NCBI RefSeq assembly: GCF_025860405.1 | Contig: NZ_CP063785.1 | Location: 8,929,390 to 8,993,389 of the forward strand | DNA: 64,000 nt | Direction of reading: 5' to 3' | DNA from: Tolypothrix sp. PCC 7712 | GTDB lineage: Bacteria; Cyanobacteriota; Cyanobacteriia; Cyanobacteriales; Nostocaceae | Notes under the pieces: generated by a model | What the model was told of the DNA's origin: nothing | Databases searched by the model: none | Seen by the model: only the letters and a program-made list of their open reading frames with translations | Translations under genes and position numbers: made by a program | In this document: positions 8,658 through 17,404 of the stretch, piece by piece | Layout: the number at the start of each line of letters is the position of its first letter | How positions within the stretch are numbered: the first letter of the stretch is position 1

Positions 8658-9827
8658 TTAATTCCCTAGAATTGTTTGCAAACCTTGAACTAATCTCTCC
8701 ATCCCTGCTTTTACCGTCTCTTGTTGCAGCGCACCGTAAGCAACACGCAGATAGCATCCATCTTCCATCCCAAAGGTTGTACCAGGAATCACTGCTACTT
8801 GATGTTCCTGTATGAGTTTTTTGACTAACTCAAAAGCATTCATCTGGGTATGAACTTTCAAGAAGAAATAAAATGCGCCATCCGCAGGGGTAATAGTACA
8901 CAAACCTTGTAGGTGATTGAGCGATTCCAAAACTACTTCTCTGACTTGGGAAATTGCACCAATATTTTCCTTTAAATACTCTTCTTTAGCTTGCAATGCT
9001 CCTAAAGCTGCATACTGAGAAATGACTGGCGCACAAATCAAAATAGTATCTTGGACTTTTTTCACAGGAACCAGCAGATGTTGCGGAATCACCATATAAC
9101 CGATGCGCCAACTCGCAAAACCGTAGGCTTTAGAAAGGCTATACAAGGAAATGGTGTAATCGCTACTATTGGCAAAGGCAGCCGGGGAAATATGTTTTAC
9201 GCCGTTATAAGTAAAGTATTCATAGGCTTCATCGCTAATGTGATAAATTCCGTTATTGCCACATAATTGATTAACTTGCCGCAATGCTGCTTCTGAATAC
9301 ACTACCCCTGTAGGATTATTGGGGGAAATCGTAACAACTGCCCTGGTTTTAGGTGTAATTGCTTGGGCGATCGCATCTGGACGCAGTTGATAATTTTCAT
9401 CGGTATCTACTAACACCGGACAACAACCCGCCATTGTAATGGCCATTTCATGATTGAAATAGTAGGGTTTATTGAGAATAATCTCATCACCAGGGCTAGT
9501 AATCGCTAGAATGGCGTTCATAAACCCCATGTTGCTGCCGGCGGTGACAACTATGCAGTTATTTTGATTAATTTCAATGCCATTAAAGGCTTGTAATTTT
9601 GCTGCTAAGGCTGCTATTAATGGCGGAATTCCCTCAACTGCTTTGTATAAATTATTCGTGGGTTCTGCCAGAAACTTAGCTAAAAACTCCTGTGCTTGTG
9701 GTGGTGGATTGTAGGAAACCACACCTTGTCCTAAAGAAATAGTTCCTGGCGAATTTGTAATCAATTCCCCAACAACAGGAATGATTGGCGTTTGCACCGC
9801 CTGCATACGAGATGTTAGGGATTCCAT
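8658..9827 (-). CDS. Class I/II pyridoxal-phosphate aminotransferase
   Basis: A 389-residue fold-type I PLP enzyme. Visible motifs are SPNNPTG (168-174), the aspartate region SDEAYEYF (198-205), the Schiff-base lysine K233 in YSLSKAYGFASWR, and the substrate-carboxylate arginine near LRVAYG at the C-terminus. The closest style is aspartate/aromatic or kynurenine-type aminotransferases. The exact amino donor cannot be told. It starts six bases after the stop of the CcmK-family gene at 9834, so both are probably one transcript, shell gene first. A functional connection to carboxysomes is not established. Confidence 0.9.
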   Translation of the reverse strand: MESLTSRMQAVQTPIIPVVGELITNSPGTISLGQGVVSYNPPPQAQEFLAKFLAEPTNNLYKAVEGIPPLIAALAAKLQAFNGIEINQNNCIVVTAGSNMGFMNAILAITSPGDEIILNKPYYFNHEMAITMAGCCPVLVDTDENYQLRPDAIAQAITPKTRAVVTISPNNPTGVVYSEAALRQVNQLCGNNGIYHISDEAYEYFTYNGVKHISPAAFANSSDYTISLYSLSKAYGFASWRIGYMVIPQHLLVPVKKVQDTILICAPVISQYAALGALQAKEEYLKENIGAISQVREVVLESLNHLQGLCTITPADGAFYFFLKVHTQMNAFELVKKLIQEHQVAVIPGTTFGMEDGCYLRVAYGALQQETVKAGMERLVQGLQTILGN

Positions 9828-9833
9828 ATCAAA

Positions 9834-10172
9834 TTAAGCTGAAAGGGGCGGAGGAAAGCGGATATCGGCATTAAATTGCTCAACATTGGCGCTGCGATGA
9901 ATCGGTAACACATATTCTAAATTTTCATGGGGGCGGGGAATTATATGATGGGAAAGCACTTCACCCCCATTCACTCGTCCTACTGCTTCTAATCCTGCAC
10001 CTACTGCAACAGTTACCTCGCCTACTTCCCCCCGAATCAGCACCGTAATTCGCCCCAAATCAGTATTTTCATACCCTACAAGCGTGATCCGCGCCGCCTT
10101 ACACATCGCATCCCCAACTTCCACGGCTGCGGGTACGCCATAAACTTCAATCATGCCGAGTGATAGTGTCAT
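9834..10172 (-). CDS. CcmK-family bacterial microcompartment shell protein
   Basis: A 112-residue single BMC-domain protein, clearly related to beta-carboxysome CcmK proteins: GMIEVYGVPAAVE, KAARITLVGYE, NGGEVLSHHIIPRPHENLEYVLPI. The pore loop that is KIGSG at residues 36-40 of CcmK1/CcmK2 is NTDLG here, replacing the pore lysine. A C-terminal extension (residues 101-112, rich in Pro) follows the usual end. It is outside any ccm operon and sits directly upstream of an aminotransferase gene. A minor CcmK paralogue (CcmK5/CcmK6 class) is the best guess, so no symbol is assigned. STRR DNA lies immediately upstream of the start. Confidence 0.88.
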   Translation of the reverse strand: MTLSLGMIEVYGVPAAVEVGDAMCKAARITLVGYENTDLGRITVLIRGEVGEVTVAVGAGLEAVGRVNGGEVLSHHIIPRPHENLEYVLPIHRSANVEQFNADIRFPPPLSA

Positions 10173-10175
10173 AGG

Positions 10176-10332
10176 TTAGGGACTGGGGACTGGGGACTGG
10201 GGACTGGGGACTGGGGACTGGGTAATGATCATTTCTCCCTCATCCTCCTCATCCCCCTCATCCTCCTCATCCCCCTCATCCTCCTCATCCTCCTCATCCT
10301 CCTCATCCCCCTCATCCCCCTCATCTCCTCCA
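10176..10332. repeat. STRR block: GGGGACT heptamers then CTCATCCC/CTCATCCTC units
   Basis: Two different tandem repeats meet here: GGGGACT (about 10180-10220) and CCTCATCC-type units (about 10230-10325). The repeat is regular but has no unique spacers, so it is not a CRISPR array. It lies between the P450 3' end and the start of the CcmK-type gene. Confidence 0.85.
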
Positions 10333-11715
10333 TCAATTACTTGCCAGACTTAACTGCGACTCTTGACGCGCACGCTTACCTGTAATCATCATTTTGACAC
10401 CATTCGCAGGCGCAAGGGTAAGACCCCGACGGCGAGCTACTTCTGGTTTATGATCAGCTAAAGCGAGTTGATAGCGCGAAAGAATTGTTGCCAATACTAT
10501 TTTCATTTCAAATATGGCTAAAGCTTCACCTAAACAGCGACGGACACCGCCACCAAAGGGTATAAATTCATAGGGGGAAAATTGGCGTTCGAGAAATCTT
10601 TCTGGCTTAAATTGCTGATGTTCTGGATACAAATCCTCTCGTTGATGGGTGAGAAACATACAGCCAATGACTACTGTATTTGGTTGTAGAGAATATCCTA
10701 TGAGCTCAACAGGTTCTTGTACTACCCTGGGAAATGTCAACATAGCAACTGGCCGAATCCGCAAAGTTTCATTACAGACAGCAGTAAGATAGGGCAGTCG
10801 GAAAATGCTCATAGGGTCAGGAGCATCGCCCAAATTGTCTAGTTCTTGTAATAATTTGGTGTAGACTTCTGGTTTTTGGTGTATCCAATATAATCCCCAA
10901 GCCATCGCCGTTGCGGTCGTTTCGTATCCAGCAACTAACAGAGTAATCAACTCATCTCGCAACTCTTGATCGGTCATTTGATTACCCGCTTCATCTGTTG
11001 CGGACATCAGTAAAGAGAGAATATCTATGCGTTCAGGATTTGGTTTCTGGCGACGTTCGGCAATTTCTGCATAAAGTAATTGATCGAGTTTCTTTTGATC
11101 TCGGAGAAATTTTCCCCAGGGACTCCAAGCACCTAAATCTTTTTGTAAAGCAGGGAAAAACAGAAAGCTAGAAGTTAAAGGAGAGCGAAACAGATCCCCC
11201 ATCAACTTTAATTGTTGCTTCAGTTGTTCGCAACGTTCTCCCTCATAAACACCAAACACTGTTTGTAAAATGACTTGCAGAGAAATCTCTTGGGTGGTGT
11301 TACGAGCCGAAAATATCTGATTAGTCGGTAATTGATTAAGTAATTTTTCAGTCAAATCACGTATTAGCTGACCATATGCTCGCATCCGATCGCCATGAAA
11401 GGAAGGCATAACTAATTGTCGTCGCTTTCTGTGGCGATCGCCATCTAGCATGACAATTGAATAGTCTCCTAATAAAGGCTGTAAAAGTTTATTTTCTTTA
11501 CCAATGGCTAAAAACTTTTTGCGATCATTGGTTAATATTTCTTGTAAACCCTGGGGATGGTTCACAAAAACGATGTTGTTCCCAAAACCAATGATCCGGG
11601 CAGTGAAAAGATCGGGATATTGCTGGGCTGCACTTTCCATATATCCTACAGGATCAGCCACCCATTGGATTCTTTGCAGAAAAGGAGGCTTTTTCAGCTG
11701 ATTGGGTAGTTGCAT
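10333..11715 (-). CDS. Cytochrome P450 (CYP110-like)
   Basis: A 460-residue soluble P450. The haem-binding loop is PFGGGVRRCLGEALA with C394 as the axial ligand. The I-helix oxygen-activation motif AGYETT is at 262-267, the K-helix ExxR motif ETLR at 316-319, and PERF at 371-374. There is no membrane anchor. The overall style matches the CYP110 family widespread in filamentous cyanobacteria, which oxidise fatty acids, alkanes or terpenes. The substrate cannot be predicted. No redox partner or terpene synthase lies nearby. Monocistronic. Confidence 0.93.
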   Translation of the reverse strand: MQLPNQLKKPPFLQRIQWVADPVGYMESAAQQYPDLFTARIIGFGNNIVFVNHPQGLQEILTNDRKKFLAIGKENKLLQPLLGDYSIVMLDGDRHRKRRQLVMPSFHGDRMRAYGQLIRDLTEKLLNQLPTNQIFSARNTTQEISLQVILQTVFGVYEGERCEQLKQQLKLMGDLFRSPLTSSFLFFPALQKDLGAWSPWGKFLRDQKKLDQLLYAEIAERRQKPNPERIDILSLLMSATDEAGNQMTDQELRDELITLLVAGYETTATAMAWGLYWIHQKPEVYTKLLQELDNLGDAPDPMSIFRLPYLTAVCNETLRIRPVAMLTFPRVVQEPVELIGYSLQPNTVVIGCMFLTHQREDLYPEHQQFKPERFLERQFSPYEFIPFGGGVRRCLGEALAIFEMKIVLATILSRYQLALADHKPEVARRRGLTLAPANGVKMMITGKRARQESQLSLASN

Positions 11716-11862
11716 ATCAAAAAAAGTGAATTCATGCCTGTGCTAAATATGCAGTGTAACTTTTTCTCCGCACCTTGACAAAGTAATTTCCGATTCGGTA
11801 TTTGCTATTAAATAGCACCACTCATGAATACAATAAAACCCACCTACTTAGATTTATTGAAA

Positions 11863-12426
11863 TCAAATACGCTTTTGGGTCAGCATATATCTATAGATGG
11901 TTGCAATATTGCGCGCATCGTCAATACCACGGTGGTGTGTACCCTTCAGTTCCATTCCTAAATGTTCCAGAGCCTGCGCCATACCAAATCTTTTAGATAC
12001 GCTAAGATATTTGGAAAATTCCTCTTTAATATTTATATGTTCTGCACCGAAAGGATAAGGAACATGATGATATTTACAGTCTTGAATAAACTGACTTTTA
12101 TCGTAATTCCCCCAAGAACAAAAAATATTATTAGGAAATGAACTCATCCATGCTTTGAGATTAGCGATCGCCTCGGTAAATTTAGGCGCTGTCTCAATAT
12201 CTTGTTGCTGTATGCTAGTTAAATTTGTGCAGAAAGGTGTTAATTGCGGATTTCTCACAGGTTGGATAAACTGTTGAAACTCCGAATCAATTTCCCAAGT
12301 ATTCCCATTGAGCATCACCGCACCAATTTCGATGATCTCCATTTCTTGACGCGGAACAGTCCCGCGATCGCAACAGGTAGCTTCTAAATCGATGATCAGA
12401 TAATAGGGATAATTTTGATTGTTCAT
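11863..12426 (-). CDS. DEDDh 3'-5' exonuclease (ERI1/RNase T-like)
   Basis: A 187-residue exonuclease of the DnaQ-like superfamily. The ExoI motif is IIDLEAT (D13, E15), ExoII is WGNYDKSQF (D109), and ExoIII is THHRGIDDARNIA (H165, D170), giving a complete DEDDh set. The arrangement with EIIEIGAV after the first motif is like ERI1/KapD-type exonucleases that trim RNA or DNA 3' ends. It stands alone, with about 130 bases of noncoding DNA on each side. The biological substrate is unknown. Confidence 0.9.
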   Translation of the reverse strand: MNNQNYPYYLIIDLEATCCDRGTVPRQEMEIIEIGAVMLNGNTWEIDSEFQQFIQPVRNPQLTPFCTNLTSIQQQDIETAPKFTEAIANLKAWMSSFPNNIFCSWGNYDKSQFIQDCKYHHVPYPFGAEHINIKEEFSKYLSVSKRFGMAQALEHLGMELKGTHHRGIDDARNIATIYRYMLTQKRI

Positions 12427-12555
12427 TTTAATAAATAAAAATATTTAATTTGATTTTTTGACCACTTGGCAATATTGTCTTTTGTACAGCCTGATAATAC
12501 ATATACTACATAGTGTAATGTATGAAATCAGGACTCTGCAAGCAACGCCGAGCAA

Positions 12556-13020
12556 TTAATTTGAGGAAAAAGGTTTCAGCCAACCAAGTTGCATAGCAGC
12601 ATCGAGTGCGATCGCAGCGATCGCAAACCACAATATACTCTCAAGCGCTAGGACAAGATGAGGTAAGAGAGAAACTGTAATATTCCCATCGGCTTCTATT
12701 TGAGTTAATCCTCTGACTAAACCAAAAGCAAACACACCACCTGCTTTTAGGTGAGGATTGTGATCTGTACGGATGATATAGCGGTAAGTAACACCAAATA
12801 GCAAGCCAGAGAAAGACGCGATCGCACCACTCAGCAAAAAATGTAAAGTTAGCGGCTCAATTAAGAGAGTTGCGAATAAGGAAAAATACTTTGCCAGCAC
12901 TAAAGTGTTCACAAGACTAGTGGCAATAAAAGCTAAACCCAGCGATAAACCGCCAATTATCCCAGCTTTTAAGGATTCCAGGCGTTCCACCATCAATTGA
13001 GCATCTAAAATTCTATTCAC
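12556..13020 (-). CDS. Conserved small integral membrane protein
   Basis: A 154-residue protein with three to four hydrophobic segments (about residues 19-45, 60-80, 93-103 weakly, and 118-142) and short hydrophilic ends. I do not recognise a named family. Similar proteins occur as hypotheticals in Nostoc-type genomes. It starts with ATG and is followed upstream by dense STRR DNA. No partner gene. Confidence 0.65.
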   Translation of the reverse strand: MNRILDAQLMVERLESLKAGIIGGLSLGLAFIATSLVNTLVLAKYFSLFATLLIEPLTLHFLLSGAIASFSGLLFGVTYRYIIRTDHNPHLKAGGVFAFGLVRGLTQIEADGNITVSLLPHLVLALESILWFAIAAIALDAAMQLGWLKPFSSN

Positions 13021-13064
13021 AATTGTCCCACGCTTCCTTGCAAATCAACCAATAATACCAATTC

Positions 13065-13312
13065 GTAATTCGTAATACCCTACGGGAAGCGCAAAGCGCT
13101 ACGTAATTCGTAATTAAGAAAGCTAGATTTCCCAAAGCTTTGGGAGGAAAGCATCTGTTGCCGAATTTTGGTGAATTCGTATAAGAGTTGCATTCCCCAT
13201 TGCCCATTGCCCATTCCCCATTGCCCATTCCCCGTTCCCCATTGCCCATTCCCCATTCCCCATTCCCCATTCCCCGTTCCCCATTCCCCATTCCCCATTG
13301 CCCCTTTCCCAG
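13065..13312. repeat. STRR block: GCCCATTCCCCATT units and a TACGTAATTCGTAATT run
   Basis: About 120 bases (13190-13312) of tandem CCCATTG/CCCATTC heptamers, preceded by ATTCGTAATTCGTAAT units flanking a GCGCAAAGCGC palindrome. Apparent MGNGEWGMGNGEW-type frames on the minus strand are translations of this repeat. Confidence 0.85.
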
Positions 13313-13359
13313 TATGATGAATAGAAGAACTGTTTTGTAATCATTTTAAAAGTGGAACT

Positions 13360-13449
13360 ATGGCGATTTTGACATTGGGATGGGTATCACTGTTGGTCGT
13401 ATTCACTTGGTCAATTGCAATGGTAGTTTGGGGCCGTAACGGACTATAG
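13360..13449 (+). CDS. petN: Cytochrome b6-f complex subunit 8 (PetN)
   Basis: A 29-codon gene. The peptide begins MAILTLGWVSLLVVFTWS and ends with the VVWGRNGL motif that marks PetN. It is a single transmembrane helix, an essential small subunit of the cytochrome b6f complex in the thylakoid. The length and sequence fit the family exactly. Seven bases after its stop a 53-codon membrane ORF starts with GTG, so both are likely co-transcribed. Confidence 0.95.
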   Translation: MAILTLGWVSLLVVFTWSIAMVVWGRNGL

Positions 13450-13456
13450 AAGCATC

Positions 13457-13618
13457 GTGGAAAGTCCATTTCTGAGTATTTTGGCATTATTTGCTGTAGC
13501 GCTGCTAGTCGCAGTCACAGGAGGCGTTGGTTATTTAACTCTGGCAGATTGGCGCGATCGCCGTCTTCGAGAAAATGAAAAACGCGAAACCAAACGCAGT
13601 ACTCCCAAGCGGAAGTAA
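13457..13618 (+). CDS. Small single-pass membrane protein downstream of petN, 53 aa
   Basis: A GTG-initiated 53-codon frame. An N-terminal hydrophobic helix (about residues 5-29, starting FLSILALFAVALLV) is followed by a strongly charged cytoplasmic-type tail rich in Arg, Lys and Glu, ending STPKRK. It begins seven bases past petN and keeps the same codon style, including a HIP1 site in frame. No known b6f subunit matches. It could be an unannotated small thylakoid protein or an assembly factor, which is inference from position only. Confidence 0.55.
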   Translation: MESPFLSILALFAVALLVAVTGGVGYLTLADWRDRRLRENEKRETKRSTPKRK

Positions 13619-13883
13619 TTTCTGCTTGGTATACTACAGCCTAATTTTCTAGAGGCAAAAATTTTGTCTGAGGGGTAGCGATCGCTGCCTCTCAATCGTA
13701 TTAATTTATACTAAATTTAATAAATTTGAGTTATTATACTTATTTCTAAAGATATAGATGTATAATTTGTATGTTATTATACGTATGTCTTTAGACACAA
13801 AACTTAAAAAATCTGTTACCTTCAGGGTATTTATGGGCATCTTAAATATAGAAGACTCGTAAGTATTTAAAGCCCTATTTGGC

Positions 13884-16800
13884 ATGGAAAACTCCTTTTC
13901 GCTACAATCTTCAAACCCAAATACTGAGCAAGAAGCATATCAGCCAGATCAGAGATTTTCCCTCTATCAAGGCGATCAACATAGAGCTTTGTCTAAAGTA
14001 ATTGCCCGTATCCGCGAATCTTTAGATATAGAAACTATCTTTAAAACTACAGTCAAAGAAGTGCGTCAGCTGCTCAATAGTGACAGGGTGGGAGTTTTCC
14101 GTTTTTACCCTGATTCGGGATGGGAAGGAGAATTTATCTATGAAGATGTGGCTACAGAATGGAGTTCAGCGCTAAAAGCAAAACTGCGCGATCAATGTTT
14201 TGCTACAGAATTTGCTGGGTTGTATCAGCAAGGGCGAATTAATGTCTTACATGATATCTATCAAGCTAATATTAGCGATTGTCATATCAAGCTCTTAGAA
14301 AGGTTCCAAGTCCGTGCTAATATTGCTGTCCCCCTGATGAAAGGTAAAGATTTATGGGGATTGCTATGTATTCATCAATGTAGTCAACCTCGGCAATGGC
14401 AAGCATCAGAAGTTGAATTTGCCCAACTCATTGCTGAACATTTAGGAGTTGCATTACTACAGGCAGATTATCTCGAACAAGTAAAAATACAATCAGCACA
14501 ATTAGCGCAAGCAACAGCCAGAACCAAAGTAGCAGAATGGCAAAAAACTATAGCCAAAACTGTAGAAAAAATTCGTCAGTTTCTCGATTTAAAAAGCATT
14601 TTCCATGCTACCACAGAGGAACTGAGAAAATTGCTGAATGCCGATCGAGTTGCTATTTACCGTTTCAATCCAGATTGGAGTGGTGAATTTGTCTTTGAAT
14701 CAGTAGCAGCAGGTTGGACTTCTTTAATTGAGGAACAGTCACAGCGTCCTGAATTAGGTGAAAATGTTAGCGAATGTAGTGTTAAAGATTTAGCCGAAAT
14801 TCCCTTAGTTGATACTTACTTACAAGATACAGAAGGCGGACGTTTTACTAGAGGCGAAGTCTATCGAATTTGTAATGATATTTATCAAGCTGATTTTAGT
14901 GAATGTTACATTAACGTCTTAGAAAGTTATCAAGCAAAAGCTTATGTCATTATTGCTATTTACCACGGACAAAAACTTTGGGGTTTGCTAGCTGTTTATC
15001 AAAACGATAGCAGCCGTGATTGGCAAGAAGATGAAGTTTATTTACTGACTCAAGTTGGTACTCAACTAGGTGTTGCGTTACAGCAAGCAGAGTTTTTAGA
15101 GCAATCACAAAATCAAGCAGCAGAACTCACCAAAGCTGCTGAAAGACAAAGGGCGCTGGCGAATACCGTTGAAAAAATTCGGCAATCATTAGATATTGAC
15201 ATTATATTTAAGACTACTACTCAAGAAGTACGAGGATTATTACAAGTAGAAAGAGTCTCAATTTATCGTTTTAATCCTGACTGGAGTGGTGAATTTGTTG
15301 CAGATTCTATTGTTGATGGCTGGACAAGAATCATTCAACCACAATCTGTCACAGAACAGGCGCTTTTACCAGGAACACCACCAGGTAAATATGCGCGTCA
15401 TGAAATATTTGTACCTATTTCTCAAGGCGAGAAACTTTGGGGTTTATTAGTAGCTTATCAAAACTCCCAAGCACGTTATTGGCAAAATGAAGAAATCAAT
15501 TTGTTAGCGCAAGTAGGCGTACAATTAGGAGTAGCAATACAGCAAGCAGAAACCTTGAAGCAGGTGCAAATACAGGCGCAGCAATTGGCTCAAGCTGCTG
15601 AAAGAGAACGGAAAGCTACTGAAAGAGAGAAAGCTTTAGCTGCAACCGTGAAAAAAATGCGCCAATCGCTCAATCTTGATACTATATTTGCCACCACTAC
15701 TCAAGAAGTGCAAAGACTATTAGAACTTGATAGAGCCACAATTTACCGTTTTCAAGAAGACCATAATGTTGAATTTGTAGCTGAATCATTAGTAAATAAT
15801 GGGACAGTGAATCGGCAAGTTGTGCCTTTAATTATTAGAGATTATTTCCAACAAATTCAAGGCAGAGATTACCATAACAGTAAAATTCTGGCTATTAAAG
15901 ATATTTACAATACAGAAGATTATACCAATCATATTTCTTTGCTACATCCTATAGTAGCTAGAGCCTATATGATTGTGCCAATTTTCCAAGGTGAAGAAAT
16001 TTGGGGATTGCTGGCGGTATATCAAAATAGTAAATCTCGAGATTGGCAAGAAGATGAGATTGATTTACTAGTGCATATTGCCAATCAATTAGGCGTAGGA
16101 ATTCAACAAGCAGAATTACTAGAACAAACGCAGCGCCAAAAAGAAGAATTGACACAAACACTGACAGAGTTGCAACGCACGCAAACTCAGTTAATTCAAA
16201 GTGAAAAAATGGCTGGGTTAGGACAAGTAGTTGCTGGCGTAGCTCATGAAATTAATAATCCAATTAGTTTTATTTACGGCAATATTTCCCATGTCACCGA
16301 ATATACTGAAAACTTGCTGAACCTGCTGCGAATTTATCAGAAAAATTATCCTAATCCGAAAGCAGAAGTTAAACAGCAATCAGCAGAAATAGATATAGAA
16401 TTTATCGCTAAAGACTTACCTAAGATTCTGACTTCTATGAATACTGGTGCAGAACGCATCAGCGAATTAGTACTTTCATTACGTACTTTTTCACGCCTGG
16501 ATGAAGCAGATATGAAACCTGTGAACATCCATGAAGGTATTGACAGTACATTAATGATTTTACAACATCGCCTGAAACTGCAGGCTGATGGGAGTGGTAT
16601 TGAAGTAGTGAAGAAATACTCTCCATTACCTCCAGTTGAGTGCTATGCAGCCGAGATGAATCAGGTATTTATGAATATTCTCAGTAATGCAATTGATGCA
16701 ATAGAGAATGGAGTAAAAGTGAAAAAAACCATTGAGCAGCCTGAAATTTATATTTATACAGAACTGGTAGATGAAAATTCCATCCAGATTCGGATTTTGG

Positions 16801-17012
16801 ACAATGGTTGTGGTATTCCAGAAAATATGCGATCGCGAATTTTTGATCCGTTCTTTACCACCAAGGAGCCAGGTAAAGGTACGGGTGTGGGATTATATAT
16901 TAGCTATCAGATTGTTGTGGAAAAACATGGTGGTCAAATTCAGTGCTTTTCCGAGCCTGATAAAGGTTCTGAGTTCTTAATTCAAATTCCGATTAAACGG
17001 GCAGTCAGCTAA
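13884..17012 (+). CDS. Sensor histidine kinase with four GAF domains
   Basis: A 1042-residue soluble kinase with no membrane segment. Four repeated GAF domains lie at roughly 50-195, 240-410, 440-570 and 600-755, each introduced by a helix like RIRESLDIETIFKTT. All carry the cyanobacterial RxxxYRF-type strand, and GAF 2-4 end with a WGLLxxYQN strand. A coiled coil leads to the phosphoacceptor H788 in GVAHEINNPISF, then the N-box (N935), the G1 box DNGCGIP and the G2 loop GKGTGVGLYIS. Bilin-type cysteines typical of phytochrome GAF domains are not obvious. No response regulator gene is adjacent. The 5' flank is AT-rich and repeat-poor. The ligand of the GAF domains is unknown. Confidence 0.92.
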   Translation: MENSFSLQSSNPNTEQEAYQPDQRFSLYQGDQHRALSKVIARIRESLDIETIFKTTVKEVRQLLNSDRVGVFRFYPDSGWEGEFIYEDVATEWSSALKAKLRDQCFATEFAGLYQQGRINVLHDIYQANISDCHIKLLERFQVRANIAVPLMKGKDLWGLLCIHQCSQPRQWQASEVEFAQLIAEHLGVALLQADYLEQVKIQSAQLAQATARTKVAEWQKTIAKTVEKIRQFLDLKSIFHATTEELRKLLNADRVAIYRFNPDWSGEFVFESVAAGWTSLIEEQSQRPELGENVSECSVKDLAEIPLVDTYLQDTEGGRFTRGEVYRICNDIYQADFSECYINVLESYQAKAYVIIAIYHGQKLWGLLAVYQNDSSRDWQEDEVYLLTQVGTQLGVALQQAEFLEQSQNQAAELTKAAERQRALANTVEKIRQSLDIDIIFKTTTQEVRGLLQVERVSIYRFNPDWSGEFVADSIVDGWTRIIQPQSVTEQALLPGTPPGKYARHEIFVPISQGEKLWGLLVAYQNSQARYWQNEEINLLAQVGVQLGVAIQQAETLKQVQIQAQQLAQAAERERKATEREKALAATVKKMRQSLNLDTIFATTTQEVQRLLELDRATIYRFQEDHNVEFVAESLVNNGTVNRQVVPLIIRDYFQQIQGRDYHNSKILAIKDIYNTEDYTNHISLLHPIVARAYMIVPIFQGEEIWGLLAVYQNSKSRDWQEDEIDLLVHIANQLGVGIQQAELLEQTQRQKEELTQTLTELQRTQTQLIQSEKMAGLGQVVAGVAHEINNPISFIYGNISHVTEYTENLLNLLRIYQKNYPNPKAEVKQQSAEIDIEFIAKDLPKILTSMNTGAERISELVLSLRTFSRLDEADMKPVNIHEGIDSTLMILQHRLKLQADGSGIEVVKKYSPLPPVECYAAEMNQVFMNILSNAIDAIENGVKVKKTIEQPEIYIYTELVDENSIQIRILDNGCGIPENMRSRIFDPFFTTKEPGKGTGVGLYISYQIVVEKHGGQIQCFSEPDKGSEFLIQIPIKRAVS

Positions 17013-17195
17013 AAATATTACAATAGATAATAAACAGAGAACAGGGAATAGGCAGCAAGAATATGCCCTCTGCCTCATGCCCTGTTTTTCATATTGCTTG
17101 CCCCGGAAATGTTAAACTCGTAAACACTGGGGTTAAAGTGCCTGGGCTAAGTTTGACTTTCAGACAATGGTATTTGGCAATCGCTTCAATTACTC

Positions 17196-17343
17196 GTAAG
17201 CTGTTACGCATTTAAATTGTATATTTCGCACTCAGGTTGTCAAAAGTCCAGAGTCCATAGTCAAAGGCTAGCTTGGACTTTGGACTCTTGACCCTTGACA
17301 TTCCTAACGCCAGAATATTTGATTTATGTGCGTATCAGCTTAC
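17196..17343. mobile_element. MITE-like element, family B, copy 1
   Basis: A 148-bp noncoding element bounded by GTAAGCTGTTACGCA and TGCGTATCAGCTTAC, which are inverted repeats matching at 14 of 15 positions. The interior is a run of AGTCCAGAGTCC-type heptamers that fold back on themselves. A second copy in the opposite orientation lies at 34365-34510 and is nearly identical along its length. It fills most of the 390-base gap between the kinase gene and dusB. Confidence 0.75.
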
Positions 17344-17404
17344 ATTCAAGCTCTAATTATCTTAATGAAAAAGTATCATTAATATTGCATTTTGAATTAT
17401 TTAT

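Noticed and set aside
10176..10332. Regular repeats suggestive of a CRISPR array
   Set aside because: Period is 7-10 bases with no unique spacers. It is an STRR block.
13013..13344. Three overlapping MGNGEWGMGNGEW-type ORFs on the minus strand
   Set aside because: They are translations of CCCATTG/CCCATTC heptamers in three frames, not genes.
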